A stretch of 64,000 nucleotides of DNA from Sphingobium sp. CECT 9361 (GTDB lineage Bacteria; Pseudomonadota; Alphaproteobacteria; Sphingomonadales; Sphingomonadaceae). This document shows, piece after piece, positions 23,653 to 32,517 of this stretch. How positions within the stretch are numbered: the first letter of the stretch is position 1; the number at the start of each line of letters is the position of its first letter. A program made the translations under genes and the position numbers. The notes beneath the pieces were generated by a model that searched no databases, was not told the DNA's origin, and saw only the letters and a list, made by a program, of their open reading frames with translations. Where the stretch lies: positions 992,001-1,056,000 of the forward strand of contig NZ_CAKKNC010000001.1 of NCBI RefSeq assembly GCF_918741285.1, given 5' to 3'.

Positions 23653-24726
23653 ATGCGGAAGCTTGCCCTCGCAGCAGCGCTCGCTACCACAGCCTTGGCG
23701 ACCCCCGCCATGGCTCGTGACAATGCATGGTACATCGGTGCCGATGCCGGTGCCATGATCGTTGAGGATACCACCCTCACCATCGTGACGCCAGTTTCAA
23801 CCGTCAACTACAACACCGGCTACGACGTCGATGGCGTAATCGGTTACGATTTCGGCGGTTTCCGCCTTGAATCGGAAGTCGCGTTCAAGCGCGCTTACAC
23901 CGACGTAAACAGCTACACCAATGGCGTTCAGAGCACGCGCGGCAACGTCCGTTCGCTGAGCTTCATGGTCAACGGCATGCTCGACTTCGGTGCCGATGAC
24001 GGCATCCAGGGCTTCGTTGGCGGTGGTGTCGGCGTTGCTCGCACCTACCTCTACACGCTGACGACCGACGATTCGGACACGGGCTTCGCATGGCAGGCAA
24101 TTGCCGGCGTTCGCTTCCCGCTGACCGACAAGCTGGACGCGTCGCTGAAGTATCGCTTCTACAACCACCCCGACATGGGCCTCGTAACGAGCAATCGTCC
24201 TGATCCGCGCTTCAATGCCGCTGGTTCGGACGTCGATGCCCGTCTGCGTACGCACAGCGTTCTGGTTGGCCTGAGCTACAACTTCGGTGAGCCGGCAGCA
24301 CCGCCGCCGCCTCCTCCGCCGCCCCCGCCGCCGCCTCCTCCGCCCCCGCCGCCTCCGCCGCCTCCGGCAGTGGAATGCACGCCTGGACCGTACATCGTGT
24401 TCTTTGAATGGGATAAGTCGAACATCACTCCCGATGCCGCAACCATCCTCGACAACGCGATCTCGGCCTACAGCAACTGCGGTTCGGCTCAGGTCATGCT
24501 TGCCGGTCACGCCGACAAGTCGGGTTCTGCTTCGTACAACGTCGGTCTGTCGCAGCGTCGCAACGACAGCGTCAAGGCATACCTCACTTCGAAGGGTATT
24601 CCTGACGGCGTTATCTCGACCGAAGCGTTCGGTGAAAGCCGTCCCCGCGTCGAAACCGCCGATGGCGTTCGCGAACTGCAGAACCGTCGCGTGGAAATCA
24701 CCTACGGTCCCGGTTCGGGCATGTAA
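23653..24726 (+). CDS. OmpA-family outer-membrane porin with Pro-rich linker
   Basis: 357 residues: signal peptide (RKLALAAALATTALATPAMA), an eight-strand beta-barrel (NAWYIGADAGAMIVEDTTLT to LVGLSYNFG), a linker of 22 consecutive prolines (codons 24301-24366), then an OmpA peptidoglycan-binding domain (YIVFFEWDKSNITPDAATIL, MLAGHADKSGSASYNVGLSQ, RRNDSVKAYLTSKGIP, LQNRRVEITYG). The Asp and Arg residues that bind diaminopimelate are kept. It is codon-biased, suggesting high expression, and is followed by a strong terminator. It tethers the outer membrane to the cell wall. Confidence 0.95.
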   Translation: MRKLALAAALATTALATPAMARDNAWYIGADAGAMIVEDTTLTIVTPVSTVNYNTGYDVDGVIGYDFGGFRLESEVAFKRAYTDVNSYTNGVQSTRGNVRSLSFMVNGMLDFGADDGIQGFVGGGVGVARTYLYTLTTDDSDTGFAWQAIAGVRFPLTDKLDASLKYRFYNHPDMGLVTSNRPDPRFNAAGSDVDARLRTHSVLVGLSYNFGEPAAPPPPPPPPPPPPPPPPPPPPPPAVECTPGPYIVFFEWDKSNITPDAATILDNAISAYSNCGSAQVMLAGHADKSGSASYNVGLSQRRNDSVKAYLTSKGIPDGVISTEAFGESRPRVETADGVRELQNRRVEITYGPGSGM

Positions 24727-24763
24727 GAATTGCCATCAACCCTTCGGGGCTGATGCAAAAGAG

Positions 24764-24794
24764 GGGGCCGGTCGCAAGACCGGCCCCTTTTCTT
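24764..24794 (+). terminator. Intrinsic terminator after ompA-like gene
   Basis: GGGGCCGGTC, GCAA loop, GACCGGCCCC, then TTTTCTT. Perfect 10-bp stem, 37 bp after the stop. Confidence 0.92.
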
Positions 24795-24904
24795 ATGGGT
24801 GTGGTTCCTCGGGATATATGCCGGGGATGCGGTGTCCGACAACTGTATTGCATGTATAATACACGGTTGGTAGGATCGCGACGAATCTTGCGATAGGACC
24901 GTCG

Positions 24905-26011
24905 ATGACTCACCTGCTACGTGGCCTTTATCTGCTCGCCCTTCCCGTTCTTTCGATGGCGTTGGGAAGCGGGGCGCCTGCGGCCAAGGACGACGCATTT
25001 CGCCCTTCATTCCACCCCGAGACGCTCAAGGGACCGCCGCCCGGTGCGCCCAACGACGTGTTGGTGCTGGGTACGGCGCATCTGTCCGGGCTACCGGAAT
25101 CGTTCAAGCCGGAGATGGCTGTGCCGGTCGTGGCGCGGCTGGCTGCATGGCGACCGACAGCCATTGCGACCGAAGACCTGTCCGGCTTGCAATGCGACAG
25201 CCTGCGCCGCTATCCGATGCGATATGCCGCGACGGTAAAGGATTATTGCGCGGATCCCACGGCGGCCGGTCTGGCGACGGGGCTGGACGTGCCAGCCGCC
25301 AATGCCGAAGCGGAGCGATTGCTGGCGGCATGGCCCGCCACACCTGCGGCAGCCGAGCGACGGCATCTGGCTGCGATCTTTCTGGCGGCGGGCGAGCGGG
25401 CATCGGCCTTGGTGCAATGGCTGCGGTTGCCGGAAGGCGAACGGCATGCGGGCGACGGCCTGAACGACGCCCTGGTTGCAGCGTTGGAAAAGCTGAAAAG
25501 CCGACGGAACGAAACGACACTGATCGCGGCACCTCTGGCGGCGAAGCTGGGGCTGGAACGGGTGTGGAGCGTCGACGATCATACGGCAGACAGTGACGAT
25601 GGGGCGGAACAGGAGGCGGCAGGCGCCGCCATGATGCGCGCGTGGGACAATCCTGCGTCAGCGCAGCGGACAGCTCAGGATGCGCAGTTGCACGCTGGCC
25701 TTTCAGCGCCTGACGGATTGCTGGCGATATTGCGCGCCTATAATGCGCCCGGCGCGGCGCAGTTGGTGTACCGGTCGGACTTCGGCGCGGCGTTCGTGGA
25801 GCCTTCGCCACAGGCCTTCGGTCGGCGTTATCTGGCCTATTGGGAGACGCGCAACCTGCGCATGGTGGCGAATATCCGCGATGTGCTGGGCCGGAAGCCG
25901 GGGACGCGGATGCTGGCCATCGTGGGGGCGTCGCACAAGGGCTATTATGAAGCGTATCTCGACCAGATGCACGACGTGCGGCTGGTGGATGCGATGACGG
26001 TTCTGAAATAG
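24905..26011 (+). CDS. DUF5694 (TraB/EreA-like fold) secreted protein
   Basis: 368 residues with an N-terminal signal peptide (LLRGLYLLALPVLSMALGSG). The TraB/PrgY/EreA-like pattern is visible: NDVLVLGTAHLSGL, AWRPTAIATEDLSG, then ETRNLRMVANIRDVLGRKPG and LAIVGASHKGYYEAYL. The GTAH, E and H positions resemble a metal-dependent hydrolase site. The family is annotated as DUF5694 and its substrate is unknown. GTG and ATG starts nearby were rejected in favour of the first ATG with a full signal peptide. Confidence 0.78.
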   Translation: MTHLLRGLYLLALPVLSMALGSGAPAAKDDAFRPSFHPETLKGPPPGAPNDVLVLGTAHLSGLPESFKPEMAVPVVARLAAWRPTAIATEDLSGLQCDSLRRYPMRYAATVKDYCADPTAAGLATGLDVPAANAEAERLLAAWPATPAAAERRHLAAIFLAAGERASALVQWLRLPEGERHAGDGLNDALVAALEKLKSRRNETTLIAAPLAAKLGLERVWSVDDHTADSDDGAEQEAAGAAMMRAWDNPASAQRTAQDAQLHAGLSAPDGLLAILRAYNAPGAAQLVYRSDFGAAFVEPSPQAFGRRYLAYWETRNLRMVANIRDVLGRKPGTRMLAIVGASHKGYYEAYLDQMHDVRLVDAMTVLK

Positions 26012-26103
26012 CGCGACGGACTTCGCCAGCAACTTTCGTTCCGGTGCAGGGTTAGGCTAGTCAACGAACGGCGCTTTGCCGCAACCTCAGAACGGGAATG
26101 ACC

Positions 26104-27048
26104 ATGGCACAGGATCAAGGGCGCGTCGCGATAATCGGGGCGGGGCATGTGGGTGCGACGACCGCCTATGCGCTGATGCTGCGGGCGTTGTTCCGGGAGA
26201 TCGTCCTGATCGACCGCGACACCGCGCTGGCCGCTGCCGAAGCGGCGGATATTGCCGATGCGGGCGGGCTGACGCGGCCTGCGACTGTGCGGGCAGGCGA
26301 CTATGCGGATGCCGCGTCCGCGCGGATCGCCATACTGACCGCCGGCGCGGCCACGCATGGCGATGAAAGCCGTCTGGCCGTCGCGGGGAAAAGCGCGGAG
26401 ATCGTGCGCGGCTGCGCGCGCGAGCTGATGGCGGCGGGGTTCGACGGCATCATAGTGGTCGCGGCCAATCCGGTCGACCTGATGACGTGGGTGGCGCGGG
26501 ATGAAAGCGGGTTGCCCGATGCGCAGGTGATCGGGACGGGGACGTTGCTGGATAGCAATCGCCTGCGCACGATGCTGGCGCGGCGACTGAATATCGCGCC
26601 AGCGTCCGTCGATGCGATGATGTTGGGGGAGCATGGCGATACGTCGTTCGCGGCGCTCTCCATCGCACGGGCGGGCGGCATGGCGCTCACCCGAATGGCG
26701 CCGGAGGGGGCGGATATCGACGCGGCGTCGCTGACCGATGCCGTGCGGCAGGCGGCGTATCGCATCGTGGAGGGCAAGGGATACACGTCGTTCGGCATTG
26801 CGACGGCGATCGTGCGGATTTGTGAGGCGATCGTTCGGAACGAGCATGTCATTCTGCCGGTCTCGACCGTGCTGACGGGGCAGTTCGGGATTGGCGACTT
26901 GTGCCTGAGCCTGCCTTGCGTGCTGGGCGCGGAGGGCGTGGAACATGTGTTGGAGCCGGATCTGGACGAAGGGGAACGGGCATCCTTTGCGCATTCGGCG
27001 CGCGTGGTCGGCGCGGCGCTGGAGGGGGTGAAGGGGGAAGGCCGATAG
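26104..27048 (+). CDS. L-lactate/malate dehydrogenase family oxidoreductase, atypical specificity loop
   Basis: 314 residues. NAD-binding GAGHVGATTAYAL and VLIDRD (Asp binding the ribose), VVAANPVDLMTW, TLLDSNRLR (Asp and Arg of the active site), MLGEHGDTSF (catalytic His) and EGKGYTSFGIATAIVRICEA. In the substrate loop TAGAATHGDESRL the residue at the position that is Gln in lactate and Arg in malate dehydrogenases is Thr, and the usual KPG is HGD; the catalytic Arg of ESRL remains. The real substrate is therefore uncertain. Start at 26104 because AACGGGA is better spaced than for 26098. Confidence 0.85.
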   Translation: MAQDQGRVAIIGAGHVGATTAYALMLRALFREIVLIDRDTALAAAEAADIADAGGLTRPATVRAGDYADAASARIAILTAGAATHGDESRLAVAGKSAEIVRGCARELMAAGFDGIIVVAANPVDLMTWVARDESGLPDAQVIGTGTLLDSNRLRTMLARRLNIAPASVDAMMLGEHGDTSFAALSIARAGGMALTRMAPEGADIDAASLTDAVRQAAYRIVEGKGYTSFGIATAIVRICEAIVRNEHVILPVSTVLTGQFGIGDLCLSLPCVLGAEGVEHVLEPDLDEGERASFAHSARVVGAALEGVKGEGR

Positions 27049-27118
27049 CGGCGGCAGGGGCAGGTTTTCCTGCGCAGAATAGCTCGACAATTCAGTGGGA
27101 TATGTGGACGGTGTCGTC

Positions 27119-27787
27119 ATGGATTTCATGAAGATCATCGAGTCCCTCGACGAGGCGCTCTACACCGTGATGGGGTGGCTGGTATTCTATCCGCTGACAT
27201 TGTGGCGGGCCTTGGTGCAGCCGTTGCGGATCATGGCCTATGCCGACCGGGAAGTGTCGGACCGGCCCCAGGATCAGTATGACGACGCGATCCGGCCGCC
27301 GCTGTTCCTGTTCCTGACGCTGCTGATTTCGCACGGAATAGAGATTGCGATGCAGGGCCAGAACCCGTTGCTGGCGGACCGGCATGGGCTGGCGGCGCTG
27401 GTGGATTCCGATCTGGCGTTGCTGGCGTTGCGCATGGTGCTGTTCAGCCTGTTCGCGCTGATGATGGCGGTGCGATTGCTGCGGCGGCAGGGCGCGCGGC
27501 TGACCCATAGCAGCTTGCGGCGGCCCTTTTACGGCCAGTGCTTTACCGCCGCGCCCTTCACCCTGATGATCGGCATCGGCACGCTGATGACCGCAGTGCC
27601 GCATGGCCATTGGCGGACGGGGGGCACGGCGCTGATCGTCGGGGCGATCGCGTGGTATGTGGGCGTGCAGACTTTGTGGTTTTCGCAGAAACTGAAGGTA
27701 TCGCGGCTGGCGGGATTTGGGCAGGCGGTGCTGGCGACGTTTCTGGCGATGGTGATGTTCGTGGTGCTGTGCTGGCTTATTGTGTGA
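27119..27787 (+). CDS. Inner-membrane protein, possible permease, unknown function
   Basis: 222 residues with about five or six membrane segments: GWLVFYPLTLWRALV, PPLFLFLTLLISHGIEIAM, LALRMVLFSLFALMMAV, FTLMIGIGTLMTAV, LIVGAIAWYVGVQT, VLATFLAMVMFVVLCWLIV. The N-terminus MDFMKIIESLDEALYTVMGW is amphipathic. Such proteins are annotated as permeases or hypothetical in sphingomonads. The start at 27119 is inferred; an upstream in-frame GTG at 27095 exists. Confidence 0.6.
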   Translation: MDFMKIIESLDEALYTVMGWLVFYPLTLWRALVQPLRIMAYADREVSDRPQDQYDDAIRPPLFLFLTLLISHGIEIAMQGQNPLLADRHGLAALVDSDLALLALRMVLFSLFALMMAVRLLRRQGARLTHSSLRRPFYGQCFTAAPFTLMIGIGTLMTAVPHGHWRTGGTALIVGAIAWYVGVQTLWFSQKLKVSRLAGFGQAVLATFLAMVMFVVLCWLIV

Positions 27788-27874
27788 AGCAATAGCCATG
27801 CGGCCCGCAGCTTAACACTCTGTGTTAATGTCATAATTCATGCTATGAGTCGTCCATAATACAGGGAGGACAGC

Positions 27875-28681
27875 ATGAAAGCCGTTGCATTCACCTTGGC
27901 CGCGATGGCGGCATCTTCAAGCGCAGTTCAGGCGCAGGCACCGGGCGACATTCGCGATCTGGTGGGCGCGCGCGCCGCCGGGGCGGAGACCGCCATGCAG
28001 GCGCGGGGCTATATGTTCGTAAAGACGCGGACGGGCGACGACCGCAAATATAGCTATTGGTGGAATGCGAGAGCGCGCCAGTGCGTGACTGTCGCGACGA
28101 TGGATGGGCGATATGACTCCATCACCACCAGCCCCGCGCCGGATTGCAACCAGCGCGTGAACGCACCGGAGTATCGCGACAGGGGGTTTCAACGACCCGA
28201 CGCGCGGCGTGAATCGCCCAGCTATGCCGGGGAGCGCGGGTCTGTTCAGGTGAGCGGCAATGCCGTCGATCTGGGGCTGGTGTGCTTTGGCGATGGCCAG
28301 CGGCCCGGCGTGGCGACGACTTATGGATGGTCGTGGAACAGCAAGCGCGACCGCTATGACTATGGCAATCGCACGGAGATGACGTCGCAGCAGTTCGATG
28401 CTTCGGTGATGGTTCAAGTGTGGGACGGGGGCGGGCGGATCAGCCTGCCCAAGAAGCTCATCCCGCCGCTGCATTCACGCGGTAGCGATGGGTGGTGGGA
28501 CTTGTACGACGTGGAAGCGGGACCGGACCTGATCCGCGCGAAATATCGCCTGAATGGCATGAACAAGCCGACGATCACGATCAACCGGCGCAGCGGGCAG
28601 ATCACGATCCGGGGGCTGGACCCCTATGGCTTTCGCGGGACGTGCGATTTGATCGATGGGGATGAGCATCGGCGGTTTTGA
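27875..28681 (+). CDS. Secreted protein with DLVGARA-type domain, unknown function
   Basis: 268 residues with a signal peptide (KAVAFTLAAMAASSSAVQAQ). The first domain, DLVGARAAGAETAMQARGYM followed by SYWWNARARQCVTVATMDGR, recurs in secreted sphingomonad proteins. The second part, VDLGLVCFGDGQRPGVATTY to RGTCDLIDGD, is beta-rich with two Cys. No enzymatic motif is visible. The stop is 34 bp from the convergent end of the KAP NTPase gene. Confidence 0.65.
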   Translation: MKAVAFTLAAMAASSSAVQAQAPGDIRDLVGARAAGAETAMQARGYMFVKTRTGDDRKYSYWWNARARQCVTVATMDGRYDSITTSPAPDCNQRVNAPEYRDRGFQRPDARRESPSYAGERGSVQVSGNAVDLGLVCFGDGQRPGVATTYGWSWNSKRDRYDYGNRTEMTSQQFDASVMVQVWDGGGRISLPKKLIPPLHSRGSDGWWDLYDVEAGPDLIRAKYRLNGMNKPTITINRRSGQITIRGLDPYGFRGTCDLIDGDEHRRF

Positions 28682-28715
28682 GGGGGGGGTGGGTGCCAGT
28701 TTAATTACTTCTTTC

Positions 28716-30545
28716 CTAATCGGCTGGCGCAGTGCTTACATCATCGCCTTCTACGGCATCCTGTACGTTCTGCCCGACCCACCCAGCGAATATCATCAAT
28801 TTGTTTCTGCGGATCGGTTCTGACCTATTCGCGAGGCAGAGCATCGCTTCATGAAGAGTTTTTACCCAAGGGCGCTCGTCTTCAAGGCCGCGACCAAATG
28901 CTCCATGCCCATGCCGCGAAAGTAGGCACTGGAAAGCCTGAGACTGGACCGGCGCGGGTTGGTGAAGAATGGCGTCCAAGAATGCGTTTGGATCGATTTC
29001 TTTGAGAACCGGGCCATCGATGAGATCGGAGTGTTCGCCACCGACCCCTACAAGACGCCGACAGAACAAATCAGCGTCCTCGTTGAGTTCTCTCATCAGT
29101 CGTTCTGCAAGTGCAGGAAGTCGTTCAATGCGCGCTTGCGCACGCTGTTCGCTTAGGAATCCATAGATTTCTCTGAAGTGGGGGGTGCCTGCCTCTGAAA
29201 AACCAAGGCCGCCCCATGCCCCATTTCGGATATACTCAAGAAATGAGTTAGGCTCTATCGGGGGCAAATCTCCACGTTCTCTCAGCGTTGAGATGTAAGC
29301 CTTGGCATTCTTAACAATGCTATCCCGATCCATAGGGAGCAGTTGTGCATCACTCATCGTCAACATGATACCAAACACATGCAAAATTTCACCAGGCTCG
29401 CGGTAATGGAATTCAGCTACTTCGGACTCGAGCGCCAAAATTGCTTTTGCAATTGCATCTTCTTCCCGTTCGAACCGATGCCATATTGTTCGCCATGATG
29501 GCTCGTCGTTCGGTTCGAAAAACCAAGAGCTTGCATCCAAGTCTCGCTTGATCAAAACCTCATCTACTACTCCGCGTACCAGCAGTTCGATAAGGAGTTC
29601 ATCGGACAACGTGGTGTCGCTCAGGTCAATGCCGCTGTAGCGGTCGAATGAACTCTTAATTGCGGATTCAGTACCCCTATCCATCGCCGCTGCGATCCAG
29701 TAGTTTACCCGGCCTCGGATATCCTCAGCTTTGATCCGACCTAGCTTGATATCGAAAGAAAGTGCGAAGAGTACTCGAAGGATGTGCAGCATCGCCCGCA
29801 AATGTTGCCGGTGGTGTAGTTCGATCGCTGTATAGAGGCGCTCGAAATCCCAGAGGGTCTGTTTAAGGACACGCAAATTGTTGACCTCACCTTGCTCATA
29901 CAGGTCAACGATGTGGCTTTTGACTGACTTTAGGTAGTTACGAGCCTCAGTCGATGCAATGTTCTCAAGAAACGCTTCAAGCGCGCCCTCCACCGCTGAC
30001 TTGGCCTCCAATGTCTGGCCTACCAGCTTTTCGCGCTTTGTTCGATAGCCGTCCGTTTTATCTAATTCGGTTTCGTTGGCCACGAGGATAACTCGGAAGC
30101 CAGCATGTTCGACGAATTGGTTAATATAGCCAAAGATTGCATCGGCTGTCATTGACGAGCGTTCGATATCGTCGAACACATAGGTCGCCGCTGTCGTTTG
30201 GTCGATCACGTCCTTGAGGGTGATGGCGCCCTCTACGTTAAAGTATTTGGATGCAGTATTGAGCAGCCGTCCGGTTATCTTCGCGACCTTTGTACCGAGG
30301 ATCGGGTACATTGCCGCCAGTATCGCGGCATCGATCTCCTCCGGTTGAGCCACGCCATAAAGGCTGACGTAAATATAGTCCTTTTCGTTGGTGAAGTGAT
30401 CAGCAAGAATTTGCCGAATCAGGAAGGTCTTGCCAATGCCCCAAGGCCCACAGATCATTACGGCGTAGCCCGGTGAGTTGGTGAGACTTAAGTAATAGCG
30501 AAGGTATTCGCGGATATGCTTGTTACGATCTTTTGCGTCACTCAT
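28716..30545 (-). CDS. KAP-family P-loop NTPase, low GC, possible defence gene
   Basis: 609 residues from the ATG at 30545. Walker A is GPWGIGKT (33-40), then YIYVSLYGVAQPEEIDAAIL, and a Walker B YVFDDIERS with Asp 125/126, followed by FRVILVANETELD. This is the KAP P-loop fold (prototype PifA, which blocks phage T7); most KAP proteins carry membrane helices, and none is clear here. The long helical C-terminus is unlike anything I can name. GC is visibly lower than in its neighbours (about 45% in a sampled 60-base line), indicating transfer. The SD AAGGA overlaps the stop of the nucleotidyltransferase gene (12-bp gap), so it reads as the last gene of that operon. Confidence 0.75.
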   Translation of the reverse strand: MSDAKDRNKHIREYLRYYLSLTNSPGYAVMICGPWGIGKTFLIRQILADHFTNEKDYIYVSLYGVAQPEEIDAAILAAMYPILGTKVAKITGRLLNTASKYFNVEGAITLKDVIDQTTAATYVFDDIERSSMTADAIFGYINQFVEHAGFRVILVANETELDKTDGYRTKREKLVGQTLEAKSAVEGALEAFLENIASTEARNYLKSVKSHIVDLYEQGEVNNLRVLKQTLWDFERLYTAIELHHRQHLRAMLHILRVLFALSFDIKLGRIKAEDIRGRVNYWIAAAMDRGTESAIKSSFDRYSGIDLSDTTLSDELLIELLVRGVVDEVLIKRDLDASSWFFEPNDEPSWRTIWHRFEREEDAIAKAILALESEVAEFHYREPGEILHVFGIMLTMSDAQLLPMDRDSIVKNAKAYISTLRERGDLPPIEPNSFLEYIRNGAWGGLGFSEAGTPHFREIYGFLSEQRAQARIERLPALAERLMRELNEDADLFCRRLVGVGGEHSDLIDGPVLKEIDPNAFLDAILHQPAPVQSQAFQCLLSRHGHGAFGRGLEDERPWVKTLHEAMLCLANRSEPIRRNKLMIFAGWVGQNVQDAVEGDDVSTAPAD

Positions 30546-30557
30546 TGGCATTTCCTT

Positions 30558-31568
30558 TCACCCCCGATGCCCCTTCCGCCACTTCGTCACCAGATGCCGT
30601 GCCAGCATCATGGGCGGCATCCTTAAGGCGTGGGAGCGGAGGTAGTATCCCATGCGGAGGGGTTTTTGGGTTTCCTGGCCCCAGGCGTTGGTGGCTAGGA
30701 GGCGTTTGGCGATCAGGCGGTCTTGGAGGGGTAGGGGGGCTGGCTTTTCGTGTGGGGCGTAGAGGTGGCGGGCTAGGCGTTGGGCTTGCGCTACTGGCGC
30801 GGTTAGGCCGTGGTGGGCGGTTCTGGTGGGGAGGTCTTCGCTGGGGGCGAGATCCGTCAGCAGGCAGTGAATGTCCCACAGGTTGCGCAAGCCGCCCGAC
30901 AGGTCGCCATCGGCCAGCATGTGTGCGGCGGCGTGGCAGATGCGGTCGGTGGGGGAGAGGATGCGCAGGCCTTTTAGTGAGCCTTCGGAAATCGGGATGC
31001 TGTCGGTCAGGAGGGCGGCAGCGTCTGGCTTTGGGCGGGCGGTGAGCGGCAGGATACTGTGGTGGACGTCGATCATCCGGTCGCGGTCGCGGTGGATGAG
31101 CGGGGGGAGTTCGTGCATCCACTGGCGGTAATAGGCGTCGTCATAGGGATCGGGCTTTACCCATTCCCAGCCTGCGGCGATGAGTGCGGCCTCCACGGCG
31201 TCGAGCGCGGCGCGGGGGACGAGAATGTCGAGATCGCCGATGAAGCGGCCCTGCGCGGGGGAAAGATGCGCGGCGGCATAGGCGGTGCCTTTGAGGAGGA
31301 CGACCGGGATATTCAAGGGCGCGAGGGCGGCGCGGGCGCGGTCGGCTTCCCAGAGGGCTTGGCGGGCTTCGCGGACGGCCTCCGTGCGGGCGTCGGCAAG
31401 GATCGGGCGGACGGGGGCGGGAACTTCGGCGTGTTCCAGGCGGTAGGCGAGGGTGCCGATCAGGCGCTCTGCGCGGGCGGCGGCGATGAGGGCGTTCCAG
31501 TCCGGCGCGGAGAGGCGCGCGGCGGAGGCGGGGTCGCGGAGGGTCTGGACGAGGAGCGTGGCGGTCAT
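30558..31568 (-). CDS. Nucleotidyltransferase-fold protein of the HPr-rel-A cassette
   Basis: 336 residues. The signature VVLLKGTAYAAAH then RFIGDLDILVPR (Lys 93, Gly 94, Asp 112 and Asp 114) is that of the uncharacterised nucleotidyltransferase_5 family. Related proteins accompany HprK-like kinases and PqqD-like proteins in peptide-modification clusters, including some lasso peptide clusters of the paeninodin type. Helical flanks (LRNLWDIHCLLTDLAPSEDL) follow. It is separated from the kinase gene by 85 bp containing an R6 hairpin. The substrate is unknown. Confidence 0.82.
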   Translation of the reverse strand: MTATLLVQTLRDPASAARLSAPDWNALIAAARAERLIGTLAYRLEHAEVPAPVRPILADARTEAVREARQALWEADRARAALAPLNIPVVLLKGTAYAAAHLSPAQGRFIGDLDILVPRAALDAVEAALIAAGWEWVKPDPYDDAYYRQWMHELPPLIHRDRDRMIDVHHSILPLTARPKPDAAALLTDSIPISEGSLKGLRILSPTDRICHAAAHMLADGDLSGGLRNLWDIHCLLTDLAPSEDLPTRTAHHGLTAPVAQAQRLARHLYAPHEKPAPLPLQDRLIAKRLLATNAWGQETQKPLRMGYYLRSHALRMPPMMLARHLVTKWRKGHRG

Positions 31569-31603
31569 GGGCGCGCTGCCCCGGCGGACGGTTGCGAAGA
31601 AGA

Positions 31604-31637
31604 AAGTGGGATCCCGGCTTTCGCCGGGATGACGGTG
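31604..31637. repeat. R6 short hairpin between kinase and nucleotidyltransferase genes
   Basis: ATCCCGGCTTTCGCCGGGAT followed by GACGGTGGG. Same type as 14141-14166; widespread intergenic element. Confidence 0.7.
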
Positions 31638-31653
31638 GGGGATGGGGTGCGCG

Positions 31654-32517
31654 TCATCGCGCCTCTGCCCAGAGTTGCTCGACCAGGGCGATGGCGTCCT
31701 CTCCGCTGGGGAAGTCTATGGCGTGGGCGGGGACGGTCTGGACGAAGCGGGTGAGGGCGGTGAAGCCGGGTTCGCCGAGCGCGGTGTAGTTGGTCGAGGC
31801 CTGGGTGAGGCGCATGAAGACTTCGCCTTGGCCGACGGTGCGGATTTCGGGCGCGAAGCCGTAGCGGGGGAAGAGGAGCAGCGCGGGCATCGCGCCTTCC
31901 GCCATGCGCGCGACGGCATCTGCGCGGGGGGAGAGGTGGCGGATGTCGCCCTTGGCCGTGGCGCGGAGGAGCGGGCCGAAGCGGTCGGGCGCGGCTTCGG
32001 CTTCCATGACGGAAATCGCTGCGTTTTTCAGGGATATGAGGCGGGGGAAGGCGAAAATCTGGCCGCTGTGCAGATCGAGCAGCGCGAATTCGTCGCCCAT
32101 CAGCCGCCAGCCGCGCTCGCCCAGTTGCGCCGCGAGGGTGGATTTGCCGGAGCCGGACTCGCCGGTCATCACGAGGGCGCGACCGTCTTTCTCTACGCAG
32201 GAGGCGTGGAGCAGCAGGTGCCGCCGCCAGCCGAGCGCCATTTGCAGGTTCATCCCCATCTCGGCGGCGAGCAATCCGTGGGCGAGCGCCATCGGGGCGG
32301 CGTCGGCAAGGCCGTGATCGCCGGTGATGTGGATCGACGGGCGGATATGTCGGCGCCACGGCTTCGATGGTTCGAGGCGGACGGTGAAGTCGGCAATGCC
32401 TTCGGGTGGCGTGGGATAGGCGCGATAGAGATGCGCGAGCTGCGCGATGGGGGCGGGCCATGCCGAGCCGATGCGGAAGCTGGCGGGGCCGATAGTGAGG
32501 GCGATGCTGTGCCTCAT
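31654..32517 (-). CDS. HprK-related kinase A (HPr-rel-A system)
   Basis: 287 residues. The kinase half resembles the C-terminal domain of HPr serine kinase/phosphorylase: LLLHASCVEKDGRALVMTGE followed by SGSGKST (Walker A, 119-127), WRLMGDEFALLDLHSGQIFA with acidic catalytic residues, and FPRLISLKNAAISV. It lacks HprK's own N-terminal domain. HprK-like kinases in peptide clusters phosphorylate a Ser of the precursor, as with paeninodin. The start overlaps the PqqD-like gene by four bases, so the two products are made together and probably interact. The sugar-regulation role of true HprK is unlikely here. Confidence 0.88.
   Translation of the reverse strand: MRHSIALTIGPASFRIGSAWPAPIAQLAHLYRAYPTPPEGIADFTVRLEPSKPWRRHIRPSIHITGDHGLADAAPMALAHGLLAAEMGMNLQMALGWRRHLLLHASCVEKDGRALVMTGESGSGKSTLAAQLGERGWRLMGDEFALLDLHSGQIFAFPRLISLKNAAISVMEAEAAPDRFGPLLRATAKGDIRHLSPRADAVARMAEGAMPALLLFPRYGFAPEIRTVGQGEVFMRLTQASTNYTALGEPGFTALTRFVQTVPAHAIDFPSGEDAIALVEQLWAEAR

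Noticed and set aside
23797..24510. Minus-strand frame with long Arg tracts opposite ompA
   Set aside because: The Arg tract is the antisense of the 22-Pro linker; no independent support.
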